DNA of 64,000 bases from Streptomyces sp. NRRL S-87. GTDB taxonomy: Bacteria > Actinomycetota > Actinomycetes > Streptomycetales > Streptomycetaceae. The stretch lies in NCBI RefSeq assembly GCF_000719335.1, contig NZ_JOGB01000014.1:62001-126000 (forward strand), in the 5' to 3' direction. A program made the position numbers and the translations under genes. Positions 15,527 to 24,042 of the stretch are shown here, one piece after another. The notes beneath the pieces are model-generated. The model saw nothing but the letters and a program-made list of their open reading frames with translations. It was not told the DNA's origin and searched no databases. Position 1 is the first letter of the stretch. The number at the start of each line of letters is the position of its first letter.

Positions 15527-16939
15527 CTAACCAACGACGGGCGCCGCGGGCGAACCGGTCTCATGTGCCGGTCGATCATCGGGGGTGGTCCGGCTTGCGG
15601 TACGGCGCGCGGTACGGCGCGCGGTACGGACGCCCAGCGTGAGCACCGTCGCCCCGGCAGCCGCGCCGAGCACCGCGCACAGCGGCCACAGCGCGCCCGG
15701 GGCGGCGGCGTACAGACCGGCCCCGAGCGGGGCGGCGAGCACGACGCCGCTGACGGAGACGCCCGCGTACAGGCTCTGGAAGCGGCCCACGGCGTGGGCG
15801 GGGGCCTCGTCGGCGACGTACGCGGTGGCCGTGGTCTTGTAGAGGATCTCGCCGAGGCTGACCAGGACCATCATGGCGACGGTGGTGGCCGCGCCGGCAC
15901 CGGGAAGGAGCATCGCGTAGCCGGCGGCGACCAGGACGAGGCCGGTGCCGATGATGTGCAGCGGCGAGCGGGAGCGCAGGGCCAGGGCGACGGGGATCTC
16001 CAGCAGGAGGATCACCCCGCCGTTGATCGCGATGAGCAGCCCGTAGGCGCGGGTGTCCATGCCGTGGTCGGCGAGGTAGGCCGGGAAGGTCGAGTACTGC
16101 TGCCGGTAGACGAGGTCGATGACGAGGATCGCGCCGAGCAGGGTAAGCAGCGCGGGCCTGGCGCGCAGCTCGCGCCAGACGCCCGGCCCCCGGTCGGCCG
16201 CGACCGCGGAGGTGGTCTTTGACGTGGCGCCGCGGGCGGGGACGACGCGGGCGGTCCAGAGGGCGAAGAAGAGGGTGCCGACGCCGTCCGCGACGAAGAT
16301 CCAGTCGTACGACAGGCTGGTGGCGATCAGCGCGCCGAGGGGCGGCCCGACGGTGAACCCGCCGTTGGAGACGCAGCGGATGACGGCGAAGGCCTGCCGG
16401 CGGGCGCCCTCGGGGACGGTGACGGCGACCAGGGCGGAGTTGGCGGCCCGGACGACCCCGCTCGCGTACTGGGCGGCGGGCAGCACCGCGCACAGCAGCG
16501 GGGTGGACAGCAGCGGCAGGGCCAGGAGGGCCGCGCCGCCGAGCGCGGAGGCGGCGAGCAGCACCCGCCGGTGACCGAAGCGGTCGCCGAACCACCCTCC
16601 GGTGAAGTTGCCCGCCACCATTCCGATCCCGCTGACGCCCATGAGCAGACCCGCGGCGGGGGCGCCGAAGCCGCGGGGACCGGTCAGGTACACGAAGACG
16701 AAGACGAACGTGAAGCTGACGACGGCGTTGACGAACACCCCGCCGGCCAGCAGCCACACGACCTTCGGGACCTCCCGCAGCCCTTGCGGGGGCGCGGCGC
16801 CCGGCTCCCCCGCCGCGACGCCCCGCTCCCCCGCCGCGACGCCCCGCTCCCCCGCCGCGGCGCCCGGCTCCCCCGGCCCTGTGCGCGACTCCTCCGACCC
16901 GGCCCTGTGCGCCTCACGTACCGTCCGCCGACCCCTCAC
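15527..16939 (-). CDS. MFS transporter, probable drug/metabolite efflux
   Basis: 470 residues from GTG 16939, preceded by GAGGGGGAGC. Twelve hydrophobic helices with the MFS loop motif [15 protein letters not shown] between helices 2 and 3. It is divergent from an HxlR-peroxiredoxin gene with a perfect palindrome in between, suggesting efflux induced by a redox-active or electrophilic compound; the substrate is unknown. The N-terminal cytoplasmic head contains three copies of GERGVAA (21 bp DNA repeats), and the C-terminus ends in [14 protein letters not shown] from 12 bp repeats, both outside the transport core. Confidence 0.87.
   Translation of the reverse strand: MRGRRTVREAHRAGSEESRTGPGEPGAAAGERGVAAGERGVAAGEPGAAPPQGLREVPKVVWLLAGGVFVNAVVSFTFVFVFVYLTGPRGFGAPAAGLLMGVSGIGMVAGNFTGGWFGDRFGHRRVLLAASALGGAALLALPLLSTPLLCAVLPAAQYASGVVRAANSALVAVTVPEGARRQAFAVIRCVSNGGFTVGPPLGALIATSLSYDWIFVADGVGTLFFALWTARVVPARGATSKTTSAVAADRGPGVWRELRARPALLTLLGAILVIDLVYRQQYSTFPAYLADHGMDTRAYGLLIAINGGVILLLEIPVALALRSRSPLHIIGTGLVLVAAGYAMLLPGAGAATTVAMMVLVSLGEILYKTTATAYVADEAPAHAVGRFQSLYAGVSVSGVVLAAPLGAGLYAAAPGALWPLCAVLGAAAGATVLTLGVRTARRTARRTASRTTPDDRPAHETGSPAAPVVG
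15601..15629. repeat. 12 bp tandem repeat in the 3' end of the MFS gene
   Basis: TACGGCGCGCGG occurs at 15601-15612 and 15613-15624 with a partial third copy, encoding the RTAR repeats of the transporter's tail. Confidence 0.8.
16804..16876. repeat. 21 bp tandem repeat in the 5' end of the MFS gene
   Basis: About 3.5 copies of a 21 bp unit beginning GCTCCCCCGCCGCGACGCC (16804-16824, 16825-16845, 16846-16866 and a partial copy). They encode repeated GERGVAA or GEPGAA in the cytoplasmic head. Confidence 0.85.
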
Positions 16940-16966
16940 GCCCGCTCCCCCTCGCCCCACCCAGTA

Positions 16967-16983
16967 AGTTCCCTTTGGGAACT
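16967..16983. promoter_or_regulatory. Perfect palindrome, candidate HxlR operator
   Basis: AGTTCCCTTTGGGAACT, 7 bp arms around TTT, 28 bp upstream of the MFS start and 63 bp upstream of the regulator start. A single site in a divergent promoter region suits an autoregulated HxlR dimer. Confidence 0.65.
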
Positions 16984-17045
16984 GACTCTGCCAGCATGGG
17001 ACCGTGGGGGTCAACGGCTTTCGGCACGGAGGGGAGTGGGGGCGG

Positions 17046-17915
17046 ATGGCCCAGCGGACGCGACTCGACGACGCGGACTGCGCCATCGCGCAGGCCCTGG
17101 ACGTCGTCGGCGACTGGTGGACGCTGCTGATCGTGCGTGACGCGGCCCGCGGACTGACCCGCTTCGAGGAGTTCCAGGGGGAGCTCGGGGTGTCCCGCAA
17201 GGTGCTCGCGGAGCGGCTGCGGCTACTGGTGGAGGCCGGGGTGCTGGGCCGCGAGCCCTACCAGGAGCGGCCGGTGCGGTACGCGTACCGGCTGACCGCG
17301 CGCGGGCGGGCCCTGGTGCCGGTGCTGATCGCGCTCCAGGACTGGGGCGACCAGTGGCTGCTGGGCGACGGCGAGCTGACGGCCACCGCCGGGGACTCCT
17401 CGCGCGAGGCCGAGCGGGTGCACGCGCTGGTGGGCACGCGGGTGCCGGAGCTCGCGCTGCCGGACCAGGACGGCTCGCCGCGGGACCCGGTGGCGGCGGC
17501 GGAGTTCACCGTCCTCTACTGCTTCCCGGGGGCGTACGTGCGCGGCGAGTCGTACCCGCCGGGCTGGGGCGGCATCCCGGGCGCGGGGGGCTGCACGCTG
17601 GAGTCGCGCACGTTCCGGGACCGGTTGGCGGAGTTCACGGCCGCCGGCGCGGCGGTGCGGGGCGTCTCGACGCAGCGGCCGGACGAGCAGCGGGAGTTCG
17701 CGGCGGCCGAGGAGCTGGGCTTCCCTCTGCTGTCGGACGCGGAGCTGGGCCTGGCGGCCGCCCTGCGGCTGCCGACGTTCCGGGCGGCGGGGGCGAACCG
17801 GCTGAAGCGGCTCACGCTGGTCGTGGACCGCGGACGCACGGTACGGGCCGCCCTCTATCCCGTGACGGACGTCGCGGGCAGCGTGGCGGCGGCCCTGGAC
17901 GCGGTCCGGGACTGA
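17046..17915 (+). CDS. HxlR winged-helix regulator fused to a peroxiredoxin-like domain
   Basis: 289 residues from ATG 17046, preceded by GGAGGGGAG; a GTG at 17004 would add 14. Residues about 1-105 form an HxlR (DUF24) winged helix: DCAIAQALDVVGDWWTLLIV, FEEFQGELGVSRKVLAERL and RPVRYAYRLTARGRAL. C12 is the N-terminal cysteine used for redox or electrophile sensing in this family. Residues about 130-289 resemble AhpC/TSA peroxiredoxins: FTVLYCFPGAY and GGCTLESRTFRDRLAEF, where C183 aligns with the peroxidatic cysteine and C159 could be a partner. One protein could therefore detect and reduce a peroxide or quinone and regulate the divergent MFS gene. A 20 bp copy of the gene's last bases recurs 44 bp downstream. 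Confidence 0.83.
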   Translation: MAQRTRLDDADCAIAQALDVVGDWWTLLIVRDAARGLTRFEEFQGELGVSRKVLAERLRLLVEAGVLGREPYQERPVRYAYRLTARGRALVPVLIALQDWGDQWLLGDGELTATAGDSSREAERVHALVGTRVPELALPDQDGSPRDPVAAAEFTVLYCFPGAYVRGESYPPGWGGIPGAGGCTLESRTFRDRLAEFTAAGAAVRGVSTQRPDEQREFAAAEELGFPLLSDAELGLAAALRLPTFRAAGANRLKRLTLVVDRGRTVRAALYPVTDVAGSVAAALDAVRD

Positions 17916-17960
17916 CCCGGTCCCGGCCTCACCCGACCCCGGACGCGGTCCGGGACTGAC
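17897..17960. repeat. 20 bp exact duplication of the 3' end of the HxlR-peroxiredoxin gene
   Basis: GGACGCGGTCCGGGACTGAC occurs at 17897-17916, spanning the stop codon, and again exactly at 17941-17960. Confidence 0.85.
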
Positions 17961-18022
17961 GAGCGAGCGGGCCGTGGCCGACGGGCGCCGTACGCAACCG
18001 GGGCCCCCGCCGCGGCCACCGC

Positions 18023-18577
18023 TCAGCGCAGGACGCGCCGCAGCATGTCCGCGACGTACCCCGCGTCGTACGGCGCGCCGGTGAGCAGCACCTGGAGGCC
18101 GAACCCGTCCATCATCGCCACCAGTGCCCGCGCCGTCCGCGGATCGGTCCGCCGGGACAGGTGCGCGGTGACCGCCTCGCACCACTCGGCCGCGACCGGT
18201 CGCAGCGCGGGTCGGCGCAGGGCGGCGAGGTAGAGCTCGTACTCCAGCTCCACGTCGGTGCGGTCGCCCGCCGGACCGCCCGCCAGCCACTCCCCCAGCA
18301 GCCGGGCGAGGTCGTCGGCCAGGTCGACGCACGGGTCGTCGAGGGCCGCGCTCGCCGCGACCCGCTCGGCGAACCGGGCGTTGATCCGCCGCAGCGCGGC
18401 CACCAGCAGGTCGTCGAGCGTCGCGAAGTGGTAGGTGGTGGAGCCCAGCGGCACGTCGGCCTCGGCCGCGACGGCCCGGTGACCGAGCCCGGCGATCCCC
18501 TTGGCGCCCACGACGCGGATCGCCGCGTCGAGGATGCGCTCGCGGCGCTGGGGGTCGTAACGGCGGACGGCGGCCAT
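18023..18577 (-). CDS. TetR-family regulator coupled to an SMR pump
   Basis: 184 residues. The N-terminal helix-turn-helix (ERILDAAIRVVGAKG, HRAVAAEADVPLGSTTYHFA) is typical TetR; the C-terminal ligand domain (about 60-184) is helical with few clues. Its ATG overlaps the stop of the SMR gene (TGATG), so the two are translationally coupled. Regulator and pump in one transcript usually means the regulator controls the operon, probably through the direct repeats upstream of the pump gene. Confidence 0.88.
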   Translation of the reverse strand: MAAVRRYDPQRRERILDAAIRVVGAKGIAGLGHRAVAAEADVPLGSTTYHFATLDDLLVAALRRINARFAERVAASAALDDPCVDLADDLARLLGEWLAGGPAGDRTDVELEYELYLAALRRPALRPVAAEWCEAVTAHLSRRTDPRTARALVAMMDGFGLQVLLTGAPYDAGYVADMLRRVLR

Positions 18578-18903
18578 CAATGGGCCCCCGCGCCGCCCAT
18601 GTTGAGCAGCACCACCCCGGCGATGATCAGCACGATCCCGGCCAGGCGGGCGGCGTTGGCCGCCTCGCCCATGAAGAGCATGCCGATGGCGGCGATGGCC
18701 GCCGTCCCGACGCCGGACCAGATCGCGTACGCCGTGCCCACCGACATGGACTTGAGCGCCTGGGCGAGCAGGGTGAAGGCCACGGCGTAGCCCACGAGGG
18801 TCCCCAGCGACGGCCAGAGCCTGCTGAAGCCGTGGCTGTACTTCATCGCGGTGGTCCCGGCCACCTCTGCCGCTATGGCCGCGGCCAGCAGGACGTAAGG
18901 CAT
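18577..18903 (-). CDS. Small multidrug resistance (SMR) efflux protein
   Basis: 108 residues, four membrane helices. The key glutamate lies in MPYVLLAAAIAAEVAGTTAM (E13-type position), and the signature YAIWSGVGTAAIAAIGMLF is typical of the EmrE/QacC group, which exchange protons for cationic drugs as dual-topology dimers. First gene of a two-gene unit with a TetR regulator. Lone SMR proteins of this kind can also be guanidinium exporters; no guanidine riboswitch was seen upstream. Confidence 0.9.
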   Translation of the reverse strand: MPYVLLAAAIAAEVAGTTAMKYSHGFSRLWPSLGTLVGYAVAFTLLAQALKSMSVGTAYAIWSGVGTAAIAAIGMLFMGEAANAARLAGIVLIIAGVVLLNMGGAGAH

Positions 18904-18912
18904 GCGTACGAG

Positions 18913-18947
18913 CGTACACAACGATGCGTACACCCGTACACAACGAT
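18913..18947. promoter_or_regulatory. Direct repeats CGTACACAACGAT, candidate TetR operator
   Basis: The 13 bp sequence occurs exactly at 18913-18925 and 18935-18947, 22 bp apart, starting 10 bp upstream of the SMR start codon. Related GCGTAC motifs surround both copies (18904, 18926). Confidence 0.5.
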
Positions 18948-19057
18948 ACGAACGCACGTGCGCAGTGGGTGTGGGTACCTCCGTCCGGGGGAACGGGACA
19001 CCCGGGCTACCGTGTCCCCTCCAGGGGGAGAAGAATCCAGCCACACGGAGTACAGGC

Positions 19058-20263
19058 ATGACGCAGAACCAGGGGTGGGGACCACCGCCGTCGGACCCGA
19101 ACGGCGGCAACGCGAACGGCGGCAACCCGTACGGACAGCCGCACGGCGGCGCCCCGTACGGAGCGCCCTACGGGGCACCCGGCGGACCCGGCGGCTGGGC
19201 GGGCGGCTGGGCGCCCCCGCCACCCCGGCCCGGAGTGATCCCGCTGCAGCCGCTCGGCCTCGGCGACGTCCTCGCCGGGGCGTTCTCGACCTTCGGCCGC
19301 TACTGGAAGCAGCTGGTCGGCGTCATGCTGGCGGTCCAGGGCGCCGGGCTCCTCGTCGTCGTGGGCGCGGTCGCCCTCGGCCTCGGACTGGTGTGGGAGC
19401 ACCTCGACGGCGTCTTCGACCTGCCGGCCGGGGCGACCCCGGCCGACGAGGACCTGGTTCCGGTGCTGTGGACGCTGGTCCCGCTGGGGCTGCTGCTCTG
19501 CGCGCTGATGCTGCTGGGCTGGGCGGTGATCAGCTCGCTGGTCCCGAACGTGCTCCAGGAGGCCGTACTGGGCCGCCGCACCACCTTCGGCGCGATGTTC
19601 CGCCGGTCCTGGTCCCGGCTGCCGGCCATGCTCGGCACCCTGCTGCTCACCATGGTCACCGCGGGCCTGCCGTGGCTCGTGGCCCTGGTGGTCGGCATCG
19701 TGGTGGCCGCGACCGCGGACTACTCGCAGCCCGAGCCGCCCGGGGCGCTCCTGGCCCTGCCGCTGATCGTCCTGCTCGCGCTCCCGCTCACCGTCTGGTT
19801 GGGCGTCAAGTTCAGCCTGGCCCCGGCCGTCGTGGTGATGGAGAAGCTCGGCCCGGTCGCGGCGCTGCGCCGCTCGTCCCGGCTGGTCAAGGACTCCTGG
19901 TGGCGGATCTTCGGCATCACACTGCTGACCCTCGCGATCGCCGCCGTGATCGGCTACCTCATCCAGCTGCCGTTCATGCTGGTCGGGTTCTTCGCCATGG
20001 TGCCGACCGCGTTCGCCGCGGCCGATCCGGACGCCGGGACCGGGGCGCTGGTCGGTGGGATGGTCGTCTACTTCCTGTCCATCCTGATCGGCACCGTCGT
20101 CTCGCAGGTCTTCCAGATGGGCCTGCCGCAGCTGGCCAGCGGCCTGCTCTACGTCGACCAGCGGATCCGGCGCGAGGACCTCGCGCCCTCCCTGGCCGCC
20201 GCCGCGGCGGCCGCACCGGCGCAGCCGCCGGTGCCCGGCGGACCCCCGCCGGGCACCTTCTGA
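19058..20263 (+). CDS. Polytopic membrane protein, glycerophosphodiesterase-type membrane domain
   Basis: 401 residues from ATG 19058 with GGAG eight bases upstream. A Gly/Pro/Asn/Tyr-rich cytoplasmic head of about 60 residues (PYGAPYGAPGG) is followed by a region of about seven hydrophobic helices with internal duplication. The pattern VVVMEKLGPVAALRRSSRLVK then DSWWRIFGITLL is one I recognise from actinobacterial membrane proteins annotated as glycerophosphoryl diester phosphodiesterase membrane domain; no phosphodiesterase catalytic domain is present. The role is unknown; an envelope function is likely. Confidence 0.75.
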   Translation: MTQNQGWGPPPSDPNGGNANGGNPYGQPHGGAPYGAPYGAPGGPGGWAGGWAPPPPRPGVIPLQPLGLGDVLAGAFSTFGRYWKQLVGVMLAVQGAGLLVVVGAVALGLGLVWEHLDGVFDLPAGATPADEDLVPVLWTLVPLGLLLCALMLLGWAVISSLVPNVLQEAVLGRRTTFGAMFRRSWSRLPAMLGTLLLTMVTAGLPWLVALVVGIVVAATADYSQPEPPGALLALPLIVLLALPLTVWLGVKFSLAPAVVVMEKLGPVAALRRSSRLVKDSWWRIFGITLLTLAIAAVIGYLIQLPFMLVGFFAMVPTAFAAADPDAGTGALVGGMVVYFLSILIGTVVSQVFQMGLPQLASGLLYVDQRIRREDLAPSLAAAAAAAPAQPPVPGGPPPGTF

Positions 20264-20290
20264 CGGTCCCCGGCCGCGGTCTGCCGGAGG

Positions 20291-20313
20291 ACCGGACGCA
20301 CAGGGTGTCCGGT
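20291..20313. terminator. Short hairpin between convergent genes
   Basis: ACCGGAC (20291-20297) pairs with GTCCGGT (20307-20313), in the 49 bp gap between convergent genes; a modest 7 bp stem. Confidence 0.4.
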
Positions 20314-21683
20314 CAGCCGATCGTGAACCAGGCGGACCGGGACTTCTTCCACTCCGGGTGGGTGAGGTCCTTGGCCTCGACGCCGTCCCCGTAGAGGTCG
20401 GCGGAGCCGTTGTCGGTGATCAGCTGGACCCGGGCACCGGGCACGCCCAGGTCCGGGACCTCGACCACGGACTCCCAGCCGCCCGCGTCGCCGGTCGGCA
20501 GGTCCGCGACCTTGACCGGCGCGTGGCCGGCGACACCGTCCCAGGAGTACAGGGCGTACGGGTCGGTGTTGTCGTCGGCGGCCCAGCTGCCGGCCAGGAC
20601 CAGGTACTGACCGGCGGCGTTCCTGCGGATGTCGCGGACCGACAGGCCGCCCAGGTCCAGCTCGATCGGCGTGCCGAATGCCGCCTTGGCGCCGGTGGCC
20701 AGCACCTGGTCCATGTTGGTGACCGGCACGACCAGGGCCCTGCCGCCGGGCACGGCCGGGGCGAGCGGGGCGCGGAAGCCGATGTACGCGGTGCTCGTCG
20801 AGCCGGGCGCGAACTCCAGGCCCTCGACGTTGAAGCCGTCGATCTGCTTGGGCGCCTGGCCGGTGGCCGTGCCGGCCGCGAAGCCGTAGCGGTTGCCGTT
20901 CGCCGTGTCCCAGGCCACCAGGTCGTCGCGCAGCCTGCGGTACGAACGCCCGTAGCTGAGCTGGGCGTTCGCGCCCGTGCCGGTGACCTTGGTGGTGAAG
21001 ACGGTGTTGCGGTCGGCCCTGTACTCGCCGTCCTTGTTGTTGCCGAGCGAGCCGGTCCAGTAGATGGTGTCACCGACCCGGGCCGCGCCCTCGATGTCGA
21101 TCTCCTTGGTGGCGCCGATCCGGGAGCTGAAGTCCCAGGTGCGCACGGGCGCGCCGGAGCGCGAACGGTCGTACAGCCGGAGCACGTTGGACTCGTCGTC
21201 CGCGACGACCGCGTAGCCGCCGCCGAGGTCGACAGCGGCCGAGGCGTCGGAGGATCCGGTCAGGTAGCGGGCGTCCGCCGGGTTCTGCACCGCGGCGGAG
21301 GCGGCGTACGACAGGGTCCTGGTGGCGCTCTTGCCGCCCAGGCCGGTCACCTTGACGGTCAGGTCGGCGTAGCCGCGGCCGCGCGCGGCCACCGCGAGGG
21401 TACGGACCGCGCCGGTGCCGGTGACGGTCACGTCCGAGGTCGCGGCCACCGAGGTCCTGCTGCTGGCCGACACGGCCACGGTCAGCGCGCTCGCGTCCGC
21501 GCCGCTCTGACCGACGGTCACGGTGACGACCGGGTCGCCCACGCCACCGACGGCACCCGACAGGTAGGCCGCCGACAGGCTGATGGTCGGCGTCCCGTAG
21601 GTCACGGCCTGCGCGGGCGTGGTCAGCCCGGCGACCAGCAGGGCGGCTGCGCCGGCGAGCCCGGCGGCGTGGCGAACGGTCAC
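20313..21683 (-). CDS. Secreted protein, DUF3616-like
   Basis: 456 residues from GTG 21683, preceded by AGAGGAAA. A Sec signal peptide ends near TPAQAVTYG. Residues about 30-130 are Thr/Val/Ala-rich and look like an Ig- or cadherin-type surface domain. The rest (about 135-456) has repeated short strands, for example YAVVADDESNVLRLYDR, KEIDIEGAARVGDTIYWTGS, INGFNVEGLEFAPG-like stretches and VRDIRRNAAGQYLVLAG, resembling the beta-propeller DUF3616 or esterase-like phytase group. Enzyme activity is unproven. Tandem repeats and the suf terminator lie just upstream of its promoter. Confidence 0.7.
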   Translation of the reverse strand: MTVRHAAGLAGAAALLVAGLTTPAQAVTYGTPTISLSAAYLSGAVGGVGDPVVTVTVGQSGADASALTVAVSASSRTSVAATSDVTVTGTGAVRTLAVAARGRGYADLTVKVTGLGGKSATRTLSYAASAAVQNPADARYLTGSSDASAAVDLGGGYAVVADDESNVLRLYDRSRSGAPVRTWDFSSRIGATKEIDIEGAARVGDTIYWTGSLGNNKDGEYRADRNTVFTTKVTGTGANAQLSYGRSYRRLRDDLVAWDTANGNRYGFAAGTATGQAPKQIDGFNVEGLEFAPGSTSTAYIGFRAPLAPAVPGGRALVVPVTNMDQVLATGAKAAFGTPIELDLGGLSVRDIRRNAAGQYLVLAGSWAADDNTDPYALYSWDGVAGHAPVKVADLPTGDAGGWESVVEVPDLGVPGARVQLITDNGSADLYGDGVEAKDLTHPEWKKSRSAWFTIG

Positions 21684-21778
21684 GGCGGTTTCCTCTCACG
21701 TGCGCCGTCACGGCGTGACGGCCGTGAGAAGGCTCGGCCCGCCGCCCCAACTCCGCGTGCACGCCGCCCGTACGGCGG

Positions 21779-21893
21779 ACGAACACCCGAAGGCCCCGCG
21801 CCGGAACACCCGAAGGCCCACGGCCGGAACACCCGAAGAGCCGGCGCCGGAACACCCGAAGGCCCACCGCCGGAACGCGCGAAGGCCCCGGGC
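21779..21893. repeat. Five 23 bp tandem repeats running into the suf terminator
   Basis: Units of the form CGGAACACCCGAAGGCCCACC (about 23 bp with GC) follow each other from about 21779. The last unit is diverged and becomes the left arm of the hairpin at 21879. Confidence 0.8.
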
Positions 21894-21916
21894 ACCGAGG
21901 TGCCGGGGGCCTTCGC
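21879..21916 (-). terminator. Terminator of the suf operon
   Basis: GCGAAGGCCCCGGGCAC and GTGCCGGGGGCCTTCGC form a 17 bp stem with one mismatch and a 4-base loop, 52 bp past the last suf gene. Confidence 0.8.
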
Positions 21917-21967
21917 GAAGCGCCTTGAGGGCCGTTCTCGCACGGACCGTGCTCGGACGGGCTGTGC

Positions 21968-22312
21968 TCAGACGTTGAACCCGAGGGCGCGGAGCTGCTC
22001 GCGACCGTCGTCGGTGATCTTGTCGGGGCCCCACGGGGGCATCCAGACCCAGTTGATCCGCAGCTCGTTGACGATGCCGTCGGTCGCGGACTTGGCCTGG
22101 TCCTCGATCACGTCGGTCAGCGGGCAGGCCGCGGACGTCAGGGTCATGTCCAGGGTCGCGATGTTGGCGTCGTCGATGTGGATGCCGTAGATCAGGCCCA
22201 GGTTCACCACGTCGATGCCCAGCTCGGGGTCGACCACGTCGTAGAGGGCCTCGCGGACCTCTTCCTCGGTGGCCGGCTTCGTGGTCACCTCGGGAGTTGC
22301 GTTCTCGCTCAT
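21968..22312 (-). CDS. SufT-like / DUF59 metal-sulfur cluster assembly factor
   Basis: 114 residues, last gene of the suf operon. The MIP18/DUF59 fold is shown by EALYDVVDPELGIDVVNLGL, IYGIHIDD and TLTSAACPLTDVIEDQ, with the conserved cysteine in AACPL. Such proteins help mature Fe-S clusters or deliver them to targets. Its ATG overlaps the sufU stop by 4 bp. Confidence 0.9.
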   Translation of the reverse strand: MSENATPEVTTKPATEEEVREALYDVVDPELGIDVVNLGLIYGIHIDDANIATLDMTLTSAACPLTDVIEDQAKSATDGIVNELRINWVWMPPWGPDKITDDGREQLRALGFNV

Positions 22313-22773
22313 GCCGTCTTCCTCTCGGCGCCCTCGCCCAGGGCCTGGGCGGTCGCGTCCTTCCACGCCATCCAGCTCAGCAGCGCGCACTTCACGCGGG
22401 CCGGGTACTTCGAGACGCCGGCGAACGCGACCGCGTCCTCCAGCACCTCCTCCATCGCCTCGTCGGGCTCGATCTTGCCCTTGGACTGCATCAGCTCCAG
22501 GAACGTGCTCTGGATCTTCTGCGCCTCGGCGAGCTCCTTGCCGACCATCAGCTCGTTGAGGACCGACGCGCTCGCCTGGCTGATGGAGCAGCCCTGGCCC
22601 TCGTACGAGACGTCCGTGAGCGTCTCGCCGTCGTACTTCACCCGCAGCGTGATCTCGTCGCCGCACGTCGGGTTGACGTGGTGCACCTCGGCGTCGCCGT
22701 CACGCAGACCGCGGCCGTGCGGGTGCTTGTAATGGTCCAGGATCAGCTCCTGGTACATCGAATCCAGCTTCAC
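22309..22773 (-). CDS. sufU: SUF system Fe-S scaffold/sulfur-transfer protein SufU
   Basis: 154 residues. SufU accepts persulfide sulfur from SufS through zinc-liganded cysteines. The three cysteines are in NPTCGDEI, GQGCSISQASAS and RVKCALLSW, with the conserved Asp of CGDE. The insertion between the second and third cysteine is the feature that separates SufU from IscU. It lies between sufS and the SufT-like gene, as in other actinobacteria. Confidence 0.95.
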   Translation of the reverse strand: MKLDSMYQELILDHYKHPHGRGLRDGDAEVHHVNPTCGDEITLRVKYDGETLTDVSYEGQGCSISQASASVLNELMVGKELAEAQKIQSTFLELMQSKGKIEPDEAMEEVLEDAVAFAGVSKYPARVKCALLSWMAWKDATAQALGEGAERKTA

Positions 22774-22785
22774 TGAAGCGCTCTC

Positions 22786-24042
22786 CTACCCGAAGAAGTT
22801 GCGTACGTGCTCCAGGCCGTCGACCAGGGCGTCGACATCGGCCGGGGAGGAGTACAGGTAGAACGACGCTCGCGTGGTCGCAGGAATTCCGTAGCGCAGG
22901 CAGACCGGGCGCGCGCAGTGGTGTCCCACGCGGACCGCGATGCCCTGCTCGTCCAGGACCTGGCCGACGTCGTGCGGGTGGATGTCGCCGAGTACGAAGG
23001 AGATCGCGGCGCCGCGGTCCTCGGCCGTGGTGGGGCCGATGATCCGCAGGTCGGGAACCTCCTGCAGGCGCTTCAGCGCGTACTCGGTGATCGCGTGCTC
23101 GTGGGCGGCGATCTTGTCCATGCCGATGGCGTTCAGGTAGTCCACGGCCGCGCCGAGGCCGACGGCCTGGGCGATCGGGGGCGTGCCCGCCTCGAACTTG
23201 TGCGGCGCCGGGGCGTACGTCGAGGAGTGCATCGAGACGGTCTCGATCATCTCGCCGCCGCCGAGGAACGGCGGCAGGTCCTCGAGCAGCTCCTGGCGGC
23301 CCCACAGGACGCCGATGCCGGTCGGGGCGCACATCTTGTGACCGGTGAAGGCCACGAAGTCGGCGCCCAGCGCCTGCACGTCGAGCGGCATGTGCGGGGC
23401 GGCCTGGGAGGCGTCGAGCAGCACCAGGGCGCCGACCTCCTGGGCCCGGCGCACGATGGTGTCGACGGGGTTGACGGTGCCGAGCAGGTTGGAGACCAGC
23501 GCGAAGGAGACGATCTTCGTCTTCTCCGTGATGAGCTCGTTGATGTTCGACAGGTCGAGGCGGCCGTCGTCGGTGAGCCCGAACCACCTCAGCTTCGCAC
23601 CCGTGCGCTGCGAGAGCAGCTGCCACGGCACGATGTTGGAGTGGTGCTCCATCTCCGTGATGACGATCTCGGTCTCGTGGTCGACCCGGTAGGGCTCGTC
23701 GGCCCAACCGAGCATGTTCGCGACCAGGTTGAGCGACTCCGAGGCGTTCTTGGTGAAGATCACCTCGTCGCGGCTCGGGGCGTTGACGAACGCGGCGACC
23801 TTGTCGCGCGCGCCCTCGTACAGCGCCGTGGCCTCCTCGGCGACCAAGTACACGCCGCGGTGGACGTTGGCGTTGTGCCGCTCGTAGTACTCGTTCAGCG
23901 CGTCGAGCACCTGGCGCGGCTTCTGCGAGGTCGCCGCGGAGTCCAGGTAGACGATCTTCTTCCCGTCGTGGACCACACGATCCAGCAGGGGGAAGTCCTT
24001 GCGGATCGCCTCGGTGTCGAGGAGGCCAGGCAGCTGTGTCAC
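22786..24042 (-). CDS. sufS: Cysteine desulfurase SufS
   Basis: 418 residues from GTG 24042, overlapping sufC by 4 bp. PLP enzyme taking sulfur from L-cysteine. The PLP lysine is in AFTGHKMCAPTGIGVLWG, the substrate-binding region in YLDSAATSQKP and NVHRGVY, and the catalytic cysteine in RVGHHCARPVC, of the class II (SufS) type with a short active-site loop. It works with SufU and the SufBCD complex encoded alongside. Confidence 0.96.
   Translation of the reverse strand: MTQLPGLLDTEAIRKDFPLLDRVVHDGKKIVYLDSAATSQKPRQVLDALNEYYERHNANVHRGVYLVAEEATALYEGARDKVAAFVNAPSRDEVIFTKNASESLNLVANMLGWADEPYRVDHETEIVITEMEHHSNIVPWQLLSQRTGAKLRWFGLTDDGRLDLSNINELITEKTKIVSFALVSNLLGTVNPVDTIVRRAQEVGALVLLDASQAAPHMPLDVQALGADFVAFTGHKMCAPTGIGVLWGRQELLEDLPPFLGGGEMIETVSMHSSTYAPAPHKFEAGTPPIAQAVGLGAAVDYLNAIGMDKIAAHEHAITEYALKRLQEVPDLRIIGPTTAEDRGAAISFVLGDIHPHDVGQVLDEQGIAVRVGHHCARPVCLRYGIPATTRASFYLYSSPADVDALVDGLEHVRNFFG

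Noticed and set aside
18904..19057. Guanidine riboswitch in front of the SMR gene
   Set aside because: The GTAC-rich repeats lie too near the start and do not form the conserved stems with ACGR or GGAC motifs; a protein operator explains them better.
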